A DNA stretch of 64,000 nt from Psychrobacter urativorans (GTDB taxonomy: Bacteria > Pseudomonadota > Gammaproteobacteria > Pseudomonadales > Moraxellaceae), in assembly GCF_904846675.1 (NCBI RefSeq), contig NZ_CAJHBT010000002.1, forward strand, positions 1-64,000, in the 5' to 3' direction. Positions 7,930-18,630 of this stretch are shown piece after piece. Under the pieces are notes generated by a model. The model had not been told where the DNA came from. It saw only the letters and a list, made by a program, of their open reading frames with translations, and ran no database searches. The position numbers and the translations under genes were made by a program. Numbering within the stretch: position 1 is the stretch's first letter; each line of letters opens with the position of its first letter.

Positions 7930-8005
7930 TGGTGGGCCGTCCGCGATTCGAACGCGGGACCAATTGATTAAAAGTCAACTGCTCTACCAACTGAGCTAAC
8001 GGCCC
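7930..8005 (-). tRNA. tRNA-Lys (anticodon TTT), copy 2
   Basis: This 76-base tRNA is identical to copy 1, again with encoded CCA. About 80 bases preceding each gene on the transcript are also closely similar (both contain TGAGAAGCGTTAAAAAATTG and TTAGCTTCGCAAG), so the pair arose by local duplication of tRNA plus leader. Both are likely on one minus-strand transcript ending at the hairpin near 7616. Confidence 0.96.
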
Positions 8006-8280
8006 TGAGAAGCGTTAAAAAATTGCACTGCAATCTTAGCTTCGCAAGTCAAAATACTGTAAACAGGATTTTGTTATTCAAACATAACCTAATAATTTAG
8101 ACATTAAGTTTGTTTCCAAGTTTAGATAATTTGTATCTCTAAACGTGAGAGCACATTATATATAAAATTATAGCAATTACAACCCCGAAGTATAAAAAAA
8201 AGACTAAATTTTGCAAAAACAACCCGTTGATTATAGTTTCATGCCTTTTAAGATATGTTTAAAAGTCAGAAAAGCAAAAG

Positions 8281-10287
8281 TTAGTCTCTTGATAAGGCTT
8301 CAACAGGGTCAAGTTTGGCCGCATTACGCGCTGGTAAGAAGCCGAAAACAACACCAATGAGCGTTGAGCAGACGAAAGCGGCAATAATAGAGGTCGGTGA
8401 ATAAATAACTTTAAAACTATCGCCGCCAACACGGTTGATTAGCTCCCCGATGGCAAACGCTAAGCCAATACCAAGTAGACCGCCCATAATACAGACTAAT
8501 ATCGCCTCAATCAAAAACTGCTGCATGATATCATTTTGGCGTGCACCCACTGCCATTCGTACGCCAATCTCATTGGTGCGTTCAGTGACCGATACCAACA
8601 TGATATTCATAACACCGATACCGCCAACAATTAAAGAGATAATGGCAATGGATGAAATCAGTAAGGTTAGGGCAGCGGTGGTAGATTCAATGGTTTGGCG
8701 AATAGAATCGGAGTTGCGTATCCGAAAGTCATCGGTACCGTGGCGACTTTCCATCAGCTGCGAGATGGCGGACTCAGCGGCAGAGGAGGAAATATTATCA
8801 TCAATTAGCGCCACGAAGCTTTCGATATAACTGCTGCCTATGAGCCGCGACATCATGGTAGTGTAGGGCATATAAAGGGTTGGCGAGTCCACTCCACCGC
8901 CAAATCCGCTATCATTAGGAGCGAGTACCCCAATCACGCGCCCCGGCACACTGCCTATCAGTAATACTTCACCAATGGGATTGGGATTATCAGGAAAAAA
9001 GGTTCGCTTGGCATTATTATCAATAATAATATCTTGAGTGCGGCGTAATATGCTTTGTTCATCAAAGCCTTGACCTTGAGTTAAGGTCTCGCCGGTCACA
9101 TCAAGATAGTCTTTACCTACACCTCTTACACTTGCTGCCTCTTGCACGTTGCGATAGCGTACATTGGTATTATTATTAATTTGCGGGCTGACACTAAGCA
9201 CATAGGGTTGATCGGCCACTGATTGAGCATCTTGTGGGGTCAGATTGTCATCGTTGTATTGGCGTCTAGGATCGCCATATGGGTAGCCGTCAGAGACAGT
9301 GATGGTGTTAGTACCAAGCGAGCTGATACTCGTCAAGATTTGCGCTTGGGAGCCTTTGCCCAATCCCACGACTGATACTACTGAGGCAATACCAATAATA
9401 ATACCTAACATGGTTAGCAAGGTACGCATTTTATGAGCGCGCATTGCTAGTAATGACATTTTAAAGGCTTCAAGCAAACGATCCATAAAGCTACCAAAGG
9501 CACTCTTGCGATGTTTATCAAGAATGGCTTCCGGATGCGCTTGCGTTTCCTTATACTGGTCAGTTTTATAATCAGCAATGATATAGCCGTCTTTTATCTC
9601 AATCACGCGCTCGGCTTGGGCTGCCAGATTAGGATCATGGGTCACCATAATAATGGTATGACCTTGGGCGTTTAGGTTTCGCATGATTTGCATGACATCA
9701 TCGCCAGCCTTACTATCAAGTGCCCCTGTCGGCTCATCAGCTAAGATAATGTCGCCGCCATTCATCAACGCCCGTGCGATAGAGACACGCTGCTGTTGTC
9801 CTCCAGACAGCTGGCTTGGTCGGTTATTTACCTTATCAGCCAGTCCTAAATCGCCTAGTAACTGTTCAGCGCGGGCGATACGTGCTTGCCCGTCCATACC
9901 GGCATATACTGCTGGGACGGCAACGTTGTCACGGGCGCTAATATCACCTAGTAGATGGTAGCGCTGAAAAATAAAACCGAAATGCTCACGGCGCAATTTT
10001 GCCAATTCATCGGCTTCTAAACGGTTGACCGACTGGCCAAAGACTTTGTAATCACCAGCGCTCGCTTGATCCAAGCAGCCTAAGATATTCATCAAGGTGG
10101 ACTTACCAGAACCCGACTGTCCAATAATGGCGACCATTTCACCTTGGTTAATCGTCAGATTGATATCACGAAGTACGCGAATGGTTTGCTCACCGGCTTT
10201 AAATTCTTTAGTCAGTCCTTTGACTTGCATCAATGGGACGTCGATCATATCAGTCGCAGCGCTTGTATTGGGGTCTTGGATACTCAT
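8281..10287 (-). CDS. macB: MacB-type ABC exporter, ATPase and permease
   Basis: The 668-residue inner-membrane protein works with MacA and an outer membrane channel to export macrolides, peptides or lipids from the periplasm. The N-terminal ATPase has Walker A GQSGSGKST (56-64), the signature LSGGQQQR (160-167) and Walker B IILADEP (180-186). A first membrane helix lies at about 284-310, then a long periplasmic domain, then three helices in the last 130 residues (LLISSIAIISLIVGGIGVMN, AILVCIMGGLLGIGLAFAIG, IIAAFVCSTLIGVVFGFLPA), the usual MacB topology. It lies downstream of macA on the same strand after a 129-bp gap. No outer membrane partner gene adjoins it. The exported substrate is not evident from sequence. 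Confidence 0.93.
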   Translation of the reverse strand: MSIQDPNTSAATDMIDVPLMQVKGLTKEFKAGEQTIRVLRDINLTINQGEMVAIIGQSGSGKSTLMNILGCLDQASAGDYKVFGQSVNRLEADELAKLRREHFGFIFQRYHLLGDISARDNVAVPAVYAGMDGQARIARAEQLLGDLGLADKVNNRPSQLSGGQQQRVSIARALMNGGDIILADEPTGALDSKAGDDVMQIMRNLNAQGHTIIMVTHDPNLAAQAERVIEIKDGYIIADYKTDQYKETQAHPEAILDKHRKSAFGSFMDRLLEAFKMSLLAMRAHKMRTLLTMLGIIIGIASVVSVVGLGKGSQAQILTSISSLGTNTITVSDGYPYGDPRRQYNDDNLTPQDAQSVADQPYVLSVSPQINNNTNVRYRNVQEAASVRGVGKDYLDVTGETLTQGQGFDEQSILRRTQDIIIDNNAKRTFFPDNPNPIGEVLLIGSVPGRVIGVLAPNDSGFGGGVDSPTLYMPYTTMMSRLIGSSYIESFVALIDDNISSSAAESAISQLMESRHGTDDFRIRNSDSIRQTIESTTAALTLLISSIAIISLIVGGIGVMNIMLVSVTERTNEIGVRMAVGARQNDIMQQFLIEAILVCIMGGLLGIGLAFAIGELINRVGGDSFKVIYSPTSIIAAFVCSTLIGVVFGFLPARNAAKLDPVEALSRD

Positions 10288-10294
10288 CTACCAT

Positions 10295-10339
10295 ACTGCC
10301 TATATCAATAATGCTTATATAAATAGTGCTTATATAAAT
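10295..10339. repeat. Three 15-bp tandem repeats between macA and macB
   Basis: Three units in a row follow the pattern A-x-TGC-Y-TATAT-M-AAT (10295-10309, 10310-10324, 10325-10339); the last two differ at one base. They fill part of the 129-bp gap and end eight bases before the macB start codon, so copy number could alter the macB leader. Confidence 0.7.
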
Positions 10340-10416
10340 CGATGTCAAAAGCTAGTTTTTTTGTGCTAATTGATCTCTGCCGAGAACTAAATACTCTAAG
10401 CACTCATTATCAACTA

Positions 10417-11781
10417 TTAGAATGGACGTCCGCCTTTTCTACCTTTTTCTGAGCCTTCTTCGCTTAAAATAATTTCATCGCCTACGCTTAATCCACTTAA
10501 GATTTGCGCATTAACACGGTTATTAATACCGACTTTTACGGTTTGTTCAACCACTTCGCCATCGGCTTTGAGAACGCGAACTTTGGCCATGGTGACGTTA
10601 GCATCATTATTAGCATCGTCGCTATTAGCTTTGTTGTTATTACCCTTATCAGAATCAGTGGGTTTTTTAGCTTTGCCGACAGGTTGTAGGGCAGCTGAAG
10701 GAATGAGCAAAGCGTCTTTGGCTTGATTAATAACAATATAAACCTGCGCGGTCATGTCAATTCGAAAGCGGCGTTCGGCATTGGGTACTTCGATGTAACC
10801 CACATAATAAATGGCGGCATCGGTTGAGCTGGTATCACTAATACGCTCAGGTGCAGGCTCGATAGCCTTGAGTACGGCATCATACTTTTGATCCGGATTA
10901 CCGATAATATTAAAATATACTGGCATATTTGCTTGCACATTGATGACGTCGGCTTCAGAGATTTGTGCATTAATACGCACCGTTGACAAGTCTGCTAAAG
11001 TGACAATGGTTGGGGCACTTTGATTGGCGTTAACAGTGGTGCCCTGTTCGGTGATAACTGACACTATGGTACCTGCCATCGGTGCACGGATAGTGGTATA
11101 ACTGAGGTCTTCTTGAGCAGTATTAACGTTGGTCTGTGATTTACGCAGCGCGGCCCGTTGGCTATTAATATTAGCTTCGGTTGTAGCAATGGCAGCTTTA
11201 GCGGTATCGATGGCGGCACGAGCACTAGAAACGGCAGATTTTGCCGTTTCAATACGTGTGGCTTGGGTATCGTATTCCTGCTGGGATATGGCATCAATAG
11301 CAACTAAAGATTGCAGGCGTGCAAAGTCAGACTGGGCTTGTTTTAGGTCTGACTGCCGGCTAGCAAGGTCAGCATAAGCACTTTTTAGTCCCGCTTCACG
11401 GCTCAATGCTTCTGCTTGGGTACTTTGGATAGCAGCCACGCTTTGGTCAAGGCTGGCTTGCTCATTGCTTAAGTTGTTCTTTTGCGTGACTTGATCAATC
11501 TGCGCAATAAGATCACCCTTTTGCACCTCGTCGCCTACTGCAACAAAGAGCCGTTTGACCTCACCGGACACCTGCGCCCCGACGTCAACGGTATTAAGCG
11601 CTTTTACCTTACCAGATGCCATGACGTTATTTTCTATATCGCCAATTTCAGCCGGCGCAGTCAGATAGTTAGGCTGAATATCTTTTGGTTTAAAGGTTTT
11701 ATAGGCCAATGCCCCTAGAGCTATAACAATTAAGGCAATAATGCCCCATTTGATAGCAGACTTTTTGCTTAGTTTGCGCAT
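10417..11781 (-). CDS. macA: MacA-type periplasmic adaptor protein
   Basis: This is the membrane fusion partner of MacB, of HlyD/RND adaptor type. From ATG 11781 it has 454 residues; an in-frame TTG at 11793 is the alternative. Residues 12-27 form a single N-terminal membrane anchor (WGIIALIVIALGALAY). Next come the split lipoyl domain (VDVGAQVSGEVKRLFVAVGDEVQKGDLIAQI, and later YTTIRAPMAGTIVS) and a long coiled coil rich in Ala, Gln and Ser. The beta-barrel and membrane-proximal domains follow. A polar low-complexity insertion rich in Asn, Asp and Lys (KKPTDSDKGNNNKANSDD) interrupts the C-terminal part. Confidence 0.92.
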   Translation of the reverse strand: MRKLSKKSAIKWGIIALIVIALGALAYKTFKPKDIQPNYLTAPAEIGDIENNVMASGKVKALNTVDVGAQVSGEVKRLFVAVGDEVQKGDLIAQIDQVTQKNNLSNEQASLDQSVAAIQSTQAEALSREAGLKSAYADLASRQSDLKQAQSDFARLQSLVAIDAISQQEYDTQATRIETAKSAVSSARAAIDTAKAAIATTEANINSQRAALRKSQTNVNTAQEDLSYTTIRAPMAGTIVSVITEQGTTVNANQSAPTIVTLADLSTVRINAQISEADVINVQANMPVYFNIIGNPDQKYDAVLKAIEPAPERISDTSSTDAAIYYVGYIEVPNAERRFRIDMTAQVYIVINQAKDALLIPSAALQPVGKAKKPTDSDKGNNNKANSDDANNDANVTMAKVRVLKADGEVVEQTVKVGINNRVNAQILSGLSVGDEIILSEEGSEKGRKGGRPF

Positions 11782-11975
11782 GCGAGCATCCAATTACAGT
11801 CAAATCAAGTATGGGTATAGTAAAGGCTTCATTACTAAAAGGGAATGACAATTAGTTTGCGAAAGGTTAAGGGGAGGTTATAGAGGATAAGTTGTAATGA
11901 CAGTTATCAGTTACAGCTATGAACAATGGTTATAAAGAACGGCTGCAAGTAAATGCGGATAGAATATGTTAACGT

Positions 11976-13073
11976 TTATTTTATAGGGAATAAACGCTGT
12001 CCCGCTAACTCCAATGCTGCTTGTAATAACAGCTCCCATGCTGGCTGTCGCACAATTCCTTTAATAGCTTGGTCACAGCGATAAATAAGAGCAGGCCATT
12101 GCAAAGTTTGAGCCTTTGACTGTCGCCGGCAGGCTTGCTGATATAGTCCTTGTTTACTGCGCCAAATTCCTAGCGTTTGCGGGTCTTGACCATCCATTAA
12201 TGCCATAATCTGGCGCATGTCTTTGCTGATTGCCCAGAGCACTAAGGTGGTTGGCTCATCAGTGGCTTGAAGTTGAAATATTATCTTTGCCACTTGCGTA
12301 CTATTACCTGCTAGCATGGCATCGGATAAATCAAATACGCTAAATTGAGCATCGCTGACTAAGGCCGCTTGTAAGTCGCTGATATCCAGCGCTACGTTTG
12401 TAGAAGTTGTTTTAGTCGTGCTGCCATCATTGCCTTGCCCATTACTATTTGCTGCTAACGACTTATTGTTAGCTGCTAATTCTGGCGCAAATAAATAGGA
12501 CAGCCGCCATAAAGTTTGATAAGCACTTATTATATGATGCTCGGTATGCGACATTAGTAACTGCCAAGCCTCTTGAGATAGCTTGAGACCGAACTGCTGA
12601 GCCTGAATTTGCAACAGCTGCTGGCGTTGGCGTTCATCGTATAAATTACAATCGATGACATGACCATATTGCGTAAAAGGCGAAAACCATTTGCTACTTT
12701 GGGCGCGGCGGTCTTGCTTAGATGTCAGCCACAATAAGCTATGACCATTAGCTTCTGTTTGTGCTTCTTGAGCAAAGCGTTCTAGCTCAACGATAACGGC
12801 TTTATCTGGCTTATGATTGCCCGTTACAATCAAGGCACTGGCATCATCAAATAAAGACAAACTACTCAGCTCTGACAAGACTTCCTGCCAACTCTTGACT
12901 GATACCAGCTCGACGCGCTTAATTGCATAATTTTGCGCACGCCAATGCGGTCGCAGTGCATCAATAAGCCATTGATGTAACAGTGGCTCATCGCCATGTG
13001 CTAGCCACAAGCCTGCTACTGCAACTTCGGTGTGCAGTAGCTTTGGATAGGCTTGGATAAAGGTATCTTGCAT
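11976..13073 (-). CDS. holA: DNA polymerase III delta subunit
   Basis: This clamp-loader subunit opens the beta sliding clamp. The 365 residues follow HolA: an N-terminal start at the AAA+-like domain (VAGLWLAHGDEPLLHQWLIDALR), SSLSLFDDASALIVTG, the segment LLWLTSKQDRRAQSSKW, and the C-terminal bundle (SVFDLSDAMLAGNSTQVAKI, LWAISKDMRQ, LYQQACRR). A Ser, Asn and Thr-rich insertion (about 198-224) is unlike most family members. It is the last gene of leuS-lptE-holA, a gene order conserved in gammaproteobacteria, which supports the call. Confidence 0.9.
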   Translation of the reverse strand: MQDTFIQAYPKLLHTEVAVAGLWLAHGDEPLLHQWLIDALRPHWRAQNYAIKRVELVSVKSWQEVLSELSSLSLFDDASALIVTGNHKPDKAVIVELERFAQEAQTEANGHSLLWLTSKQDRRAQSSKWFSPFTQYGHVIDCNLYDERQRQQLLQIQAQQFGLKLSQEAWQLLMSHTEHHIISAYQTLWRLSYLFAPELAANNKSLAANSNGQGNDGSTTKTTSTNVALDISDLQAALVSDAQFSVFDLSDAMLAGNSTQVAKIIFQLQATDEPTTLVLWAISKDMRQIMALMDGQDPQTLGIWRSKQGLYQQACRRQSKAQTLQWPALIYRCDQAIKGIVRQPAWELLLQAALELAGQRLFPIK

Positions 13074-13142
13074 AGGTGTTGAGTTATCAGCTTATAAAGT
13101 GAAGTGCAATCAATATAAATATCTAAAAGGATAGGTCAGCTA

Positions 13143-13889
13143 CTAAGGACGCGGTGCGACACTGGTAGTCGTAGTTGGCACTGTTGTTGCAACGCTGCTG
13201 TTACTGTGATCGCTATTAACACTGTTCTGCATTAACTTAGTAGCGCTGGTAGGGTTTATTTTCGGTAGACCAATGGCTACATATTGATCGGTAATACGCC
13301 GCGCTAAGCTGTCATATAGCCAATCGCGAATTTGACCGCCTTGCTGATCGTCGGTACTGACCGATGCTTCGTTATATTGATAACTACGCTCAACTTGGAT
13401 AGGGTTGGTCAAAGTCACCGGTTGACCCTCTTGAATGGTTTTGTAAGTGACATCTGCTGATAATACCAAGCGAATTTCGGTCAGAACGCCGACTAGCTCA
13501 TAACGCTTAAAGCGTACATTATTGACAGTAATAGTAGCGATCTGTTCCGCTGCTCCGCTATTAGAGGTATTATTTGCACTCTCGATAAGCGTCATGCTAT
13601 CGACTACATCTACACCTAAAGCTTCTAAACGTCGTGTTAAGGGCAGTTTTAATGGGAATGATATGCGATTGTCTTCAATGACTACCGCAGTTTTAGCAGC
13701 ATCGAAACGCAAAGGCGCATCATAGCCCCGTAAGTGAAAGCCGCAACCATTAAGGCTAGTGGCTGCACCTACTACCGTAAGCATTGGCAAGGCAGCAAGT
13801 AACACTGTAGTCAGACCTTTCACTCGGTTTTTTGCATAAAAGCCTTTTGCATCTACTGACAAGTGCGCGGGTCGGTGCTGATACGCCAT
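13143..13889 (-). CDS. lptE: LPS-assembly lipoprotein LptE
   Basis: LptE plugs the LptD barrel in the outer membrane and helps deliver lipopolysaccharide to the surface. The 248-residue precursor has a long N-terminus, a hydrophobic stretch (LTTVLLAALPMLTVVGAATS) and a lipobox Leu-Asn-Gly-Cys followed directly by GFHLRGYDAPLRF, the typical mature start of the family. Later segments (LPLTRRLEALGVDVV, AEQIATITVNNVRFKRYEL, YQYNEASVSTDD, LARRITDQYVAIG) also fit. The tail after about 215 is Ser and Thr-rich. It lies between leuS and holA, its normal place. Confidence 0.9.
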   Translation of the reverse strand: MAYQHRPAHLSVDAKGFYAKNRVKGLTTVLLAALPMLTVVGAATSLNGCGFHLRGYDAPLRFDAAKTAVVIEDNRISFPLKLPLTRRLEALGVDVVDSMTLIESANNTSNSGAAEQIATITVNNVRFKRYELVGVLTEIRLVLSADVTYKTIQEGQPVTLTNPIQVERSYQYNEASVSTDDQQGGQIRDWLYDSLARRITDQYVAIGLPKINPTSATKLMQNSVNSDHSNSSVATTVPTTTTSVAPRP

Positions 13890-13926
13890 AACTACTATCC
13901 TTATTGTTAATAGGGGCTAAATAAGC

Positions 13927-16632
13927 TTAGCTTGCTACCACGATATTAACCAGCTTATTAGGGACGACGATTTCTTTCTTAATTTCGCCCGTGATAAATT
14001 TAGCCACACTATCAATTGCACGTGCTTGTGCTTTTAATTGCTCAGCATCGCCATTGGGTGCCACATCCATTTTGCCGCGTACTTTACCATTAACCTGAAC
14101 GACCATAGTGACGGTATCTTGGACTAAGGCGCTGGCATCAACGGTAGGATAGGTTAGCGTTTTGGTATCAAGCCCCAATTGCTCTAGTAAATGCTCACCG
14201 ATGTGCGGGGCATAAACAGAGAGCATAATCAGTAAATCAATCAGTGCTTCATGTTGGACTTGTAGGTCTTGCTCATTGCTGGCTTTAAAATTACCCAGCT
14301 CGTTGGCAAGTTCCATCAAGCTTGATACTGGGGTGTTTAGCGCTAGACGGTCACCAAGGTCCTTATCAATCTTGCCAATAGTCTCATGGGTTTTACGGCG
14401 TAGATTTTTGGCAGATTTGGTTAAGCCTTCATTAGTTAACGTATTGCTATTCAAAACATTTTGATTGAGAGTATCAATGCTTAAGCTTGCTGCCGTTAAG
14501 GCATGCATATGCTCAGTAGCAATACGCCAAACTTTTTTAACAAAGTTATAAGGGCCTTTTAGCGCATCATCTGACCACTCTAACGTTTGATCCGCCGGGG
14601 CGGTAAATAGAGTGTATAAGCGCACTGTATCCGCACCGTATTGATCAATAGTGGTTTGTGGATCGACACCGTTATTTTTCGATTTGGACATTTTTTCGAT
14701 TTTACCAACCGTTACTGGCTGTCCGTCCGCTTTAAGGATGGCTTTGATCGGATGTCCACGCTCGTTATAGTCGATATCAACATCGTGCGGGAAGTAATAA
14801 GTGGTGCTACCATCGGCATTAACACGGAAGAAAGTGCCGGCAAGTACCATACCTTGAGTCATGAGATTGGCAAAAGGCTCATCGCCTGATACTAAATTCT
14901 CATCACGCATGAGTTTGTGGAAAAAACGGGCATAAAGTAGATGCATTACCGCATGTTCTACACCGCCGACATATTGGTCTACTGGCAACCATTTATTAGC
15001 AGCAGGTTTATTGACCATATTTTGGGCATCATGAGGGCTAGCAAAGCGCGCATAGTACCAACTTGACTCAACAAAGGTATCAAAGGTATCGGTCTCACGT
15101 TCAGCAGGATTACCACATTTCGGGCAGCTGGTATTCACAAATTCTGGGATGTTTTTAAGTGGATTACCGCGACCATCAGGTACGACATTGGTAGGTAATA
15201 CCACAGGCAAATCTTTCTCTTCAACTGGAACGGTACCGCAATTTTCGCAATTGACCATAGGGATAGGGCATCCCCAATAACGCTGGCGTGATACGCCCCA
15301 ATCACGTAGACGATATTGAATCTTTTTATGTGCTAAACCTAGCGGCTCAAGTTTAGCCAGCATGGCCTCAAACGATTGCTCGAAGCTCATACCGTCAAAT
15401 TCACCTGAATTGACTAAGGTATTGCGTTCGGTATAAGCGTAATTGTTGTCCTCTGCATCGTCAAAATAACCATCAGGAATATCAAGGACTTGCTTAATAG
15501 GTAAGTCGTATTTGATGGCAAATTCATAATCGCGCTCGTCATGCGCAGGTACAGCCATTATAGCACCTGAGCCATAGCTCATTAGCACATAGTTGGCGAC
15601 CCAAACTGGAACTTTTTCACCAGTTAATGGATGGGTAACTGTCAGACCAGTATCCATACCGATTTTATCCGCCTTAGCAAGATCCGCTTCAGCGACCGAG
15701 CCTTTTTTGCAAAGCGCACAGAACTCAGCAATAACTGGATCGTTTTCAGCGGCATATTGAGCCAACGGATGCTCAGCAGCCACGGCAACATAAGTAACGC
15801 CCATCAAGGTATCGGGACGAGTAGTGAATATATCTAAAGTATTGTCTTCGCCTTCGAGTTGATATGGAAAATATACTTCCATACCGGCACTACGACCAAT
15901 CCAATTGCGTTGCATAGTGAGCACTTCAGATGGCCAATGACCCTCTAACTGATCTAAATCATCGAGCAGCTCATCGGCATAATCTGTGATTTTAAAGTAA
16001 TACATCGGAATATCGCGTTTTTCGACTGCTGCACCACTACGCCAGCCTTTACCATCAATGACTTGCTCATTTGCCAAAACGGTATTATCCACGGGATCCC
16101 AATTGACGGTAGCAAGCTTCTTATAAACCATGCCTTTTTTGTATAATTGCAAAAATAACCACTGTTCCCACTGATAATACTCAGGGCTACAAGTGGCAAA
16201 TTCGCGCGACCAATCCACTGACAGACCGAGCAATTTCAGCTGCGCACGCATGTTATCAATATTGGCAAACGTCCATTCGGCAGGCGGTGTTTGATTGGCA
16301 ATCGCCGCATTCTCAGCTGGCAGGCCAAACGCATCCCAGCCCATTGGCTGCATAACTTCAAAACCTTTGAGACGATAATAACGGCTCAGTACATCGGAGA
16401 TGGTATAGTTGCGCACATGACCCATATGTAGCTTGCCGCTTGGATATGGGAACATGGAGAGCATATAGCGGCTAGGCTTATCACTTGGCTCATTACCGAC
16501 TTCAAAGCGCTTGTCTGTTGCCCATTTGGCTTGCTGCGCCGCTTCAATAAGCTGCGGCTGATAAGCGTCAATATTGGCGTCGGTAGTGTTTGCTTGTTGA
16601 TTATCAGTTGGGGCAGTTTGCGAGTTACTCAT
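13927..16632 (-). CDS. leuS: Leucyl-tRNA synthetase
   Basis: This enzyme charges tRNA-Leu with leucine. From ATG 16632 it has 901 residues; an in-frame start at 16704 would add 24 residues ([10 protein letters not shown]...) not typical of the family. The class I signatures are HMGH at 69-72 in [16 protein letters not shown] and KMSKS at 647-651. The editing domain ([22 protein letters not shown]) and a zinc-ribbon insert with Cys pairs (CENCG and CPKCG) are visible. The C-terminal domain ends with [14 protein letters not shown] low-complexity N-terminal extension of about 20 residues precedes the conserved start. It is the first gene of the leuS-lptE-holA group. Confidence 0.96.
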   Translation of the reverse strand: MSNSQTAPTDNQQANTTDANIDAYQPQLIEAAQQAKWATDKRFEVGNEPSDKPSRYMLSMFPYPSGKLHMGHVRNYTISDVLSRYYRLKGFEVMQPMGWDAFGLPAENAAIANQTPPAEWTFANIDNMRAQLKLLGLSVDWSREFATCSPEYYQWEQWLFLQLYKKGMVYKKLATVNWDPVDNTVLANEQVIDGKGWRSGAAVEKRDIPMYYFKITDYADELLDDLDQLEGHWPSEVLTMQRNWIGRSAGMEVYFPYQLEGEDNTLDIFTTRPDTLMGVTYVAVAAEHPLAQYAAENDPVIAEFCALCKKGSVAEADLAKADKIGMDTGLTVTHPLTGEKVPVWVANYVLMSYGSGAIMAVPAHDERDYEFAIKYDLPIKQVLDIPDGYFDDAEDNNYAYTERNTLVNSGEFDGMSFEQSFEAMLAKLEPLGLAHKKIQYRLRDWGVSRQRYWGCPIPMVNCENCGTVPVEEKDLPVVLPTNVVPDGRGNPLKNIPEFVNTSCPKCGNPAERETDTFDTFVESSWYYARFASPHDAQNMVNKPAANKWLPVDQYVGGVEHAVMHLLYARFFHKLMRDENLVSGDEPFANLMTQGMVLAGTFFRVNADGSTTYYFPHDVDIDYNERGHPIKAILKADGQPVTVGKIEKMSKSKNNGVDPQTTIDQYGADTVRLYTLFTAPADQTLEWSDDALKGPYNFVKKVWRIATEHMHALTAASLSIDTLNQNVLNSNTLTNEGLTKSAKNLRRKTHETIGKIDKDLGDRLALNTPVSSLMELANELGNFKASNEQDLQVQHEALIDLLIMLSVYAPHIGEHLLEQLGLDTKTLTYPTVDASALVQDTVTMVVQVNGKVRGKMDVAPNGDAEQLKAQARAIDSVAKFITGEIKKEIVVPNKLVNIVVAS

Positions 16633-16834
16633 TGTCGGCTCTAATTGGTTAATACAGATAAAGGGTAAGATTTTGCAATGCCATAGCATAGCGTAATTTG
16701 GCAAAAATTGCGACGCTATGATGAGGCAATTGCCTCCAAAGTACGCGTTATATTTGATGGGTAAAATGCTAGACTAGGGTTAAATGAGAGATAGTTTATG
16801 TTAAAAACTTAAATAGAGAAAACTTGGGGGCAAT

Positions 16835-17200
16835 ATGACCATCACCATTTACGGTATCAAATCATGTAGCACGATGAAAAAAGCCTTCGCTAAGCTTGAT
16901 GAGCTGGGCGTAAGCTACGACTTTCATGATTATAAAAAGCAAGGCATTGCTAAGGAAAGCGTACAGCGCTGGGTTGATAAATTAGGAGTTGGGAAGGTAC
17001 TCAATAAACGCGGTACCACATGGCGTAAATTAAGTGACGAGCAAAAAACCTTAGCAGATGCAGATGAGGATGCTGCGATTGAATTACTGCTTGCCAATAC
17101 CAGTATGATTAAACGCCCAATCGTAGAGGGCGAGCTTGAGGATAAGAAAATACTACTATGCGGCTTTGATGAGGTGACGTTTGACACCACGTTTTCATAA
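16835..17200 (+). CDS. ArsC-family reductase-like protein (YffB/Spx type)
   Basis: The 121-residue protein has a thioredoxin-like fold with one active cysteine in IYGIKSCSTMKKAF (Cys11). This is the ArsC, YffB and Spx family pattern, and the C-terminal MIKRPIVEG is the ArsC-like segment with a conserved Arg-Pro. YffB proteins bind glutathione and are thought to be thiol reductases; arsenate reduction is not implied. It is transcribed divergently from leuS and stands alone, with argB and its neighbour on the opposite strand downstream. Confidence 0.85.
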   Translation: MTITIYGIKSCSTMKKAFAKLDELGVSYDFHDYKKQGIAKESVQRWVDKLGVGKVLNKRGTTWRKLSDEQKTLADADEDAAIELLLANTSMIKRPIVEGELEDKKILLCGFDEVTFDTTFS

Positions 17201-17309
17201 AGCAATTACCAACTGAAAATTTATAGTATGAGTAACCACCCCATCGTCGATTTTTGCGCCTATTAATATAAATCAGCCACAATATTTATTAACTCATTAA
17301 AGCTTAAGC

Positions 17310-17543
17310 TTAGAATAACCTAAGTTCAGGCTTTATAACGCCCAAAATAAAGTAGATCAGACTTGCCAGCCAAATAATTAATACATACATACGAATTTGT
17401 TCCGCATTCCAATCGAGCGCAATCCAGTCAACTAGGAAGAATGACTTCCAACCTCCTACCCATTTTGCGCCGCCATAACCGATAATCCACCAGCAATAAA
17501 AGCTATGGATAGTAAAAAGCAAACACCATAGCCAAAATGCCAT
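17310..17543 (-). CDS. Small membrane protein of unknown function
   Basis: This 77-residue protein has two likely membrane helices (AFWLWCLLFTIHSFYCWWII, and MYVLIIWLASLIYFILGVI near the C-terminus) and is rich in Trp. I do not recognise a family. It is likely a real gene: its AGGAG ribosome binding site sits seven bases before the ATG and overlaps the argB stop codon, so it is the last gene of the dut-algC-argB direction and probably translated with argB. Confidence 0.65.
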   Translation of the reverse strand: MAFWLWCLLFTIHSFYCWWIIGYGGAKWVGGWKSFFLVDWIALDWNAEQIRMYVLIIWLASLIYFILGVIKPELRLF

Positions 17544-17552
17544 TATTTACTC

Positions 17553-18473
<921 letters not shown>

Positions 18474-18630
18474 CTAAAACACTATTCTAAGGGCTATATT
18501 TTAAAAACGGTTTTTAAAAATTGTGTTCAAAAGGCTTACAGACGTTAATAGTAAGCAAAGGATTATGACTAAACTATTATTAAATTAGTATTGTTTTTAA
18601 ACTAAGGATTAATCGTATTTGATGCTGTAT

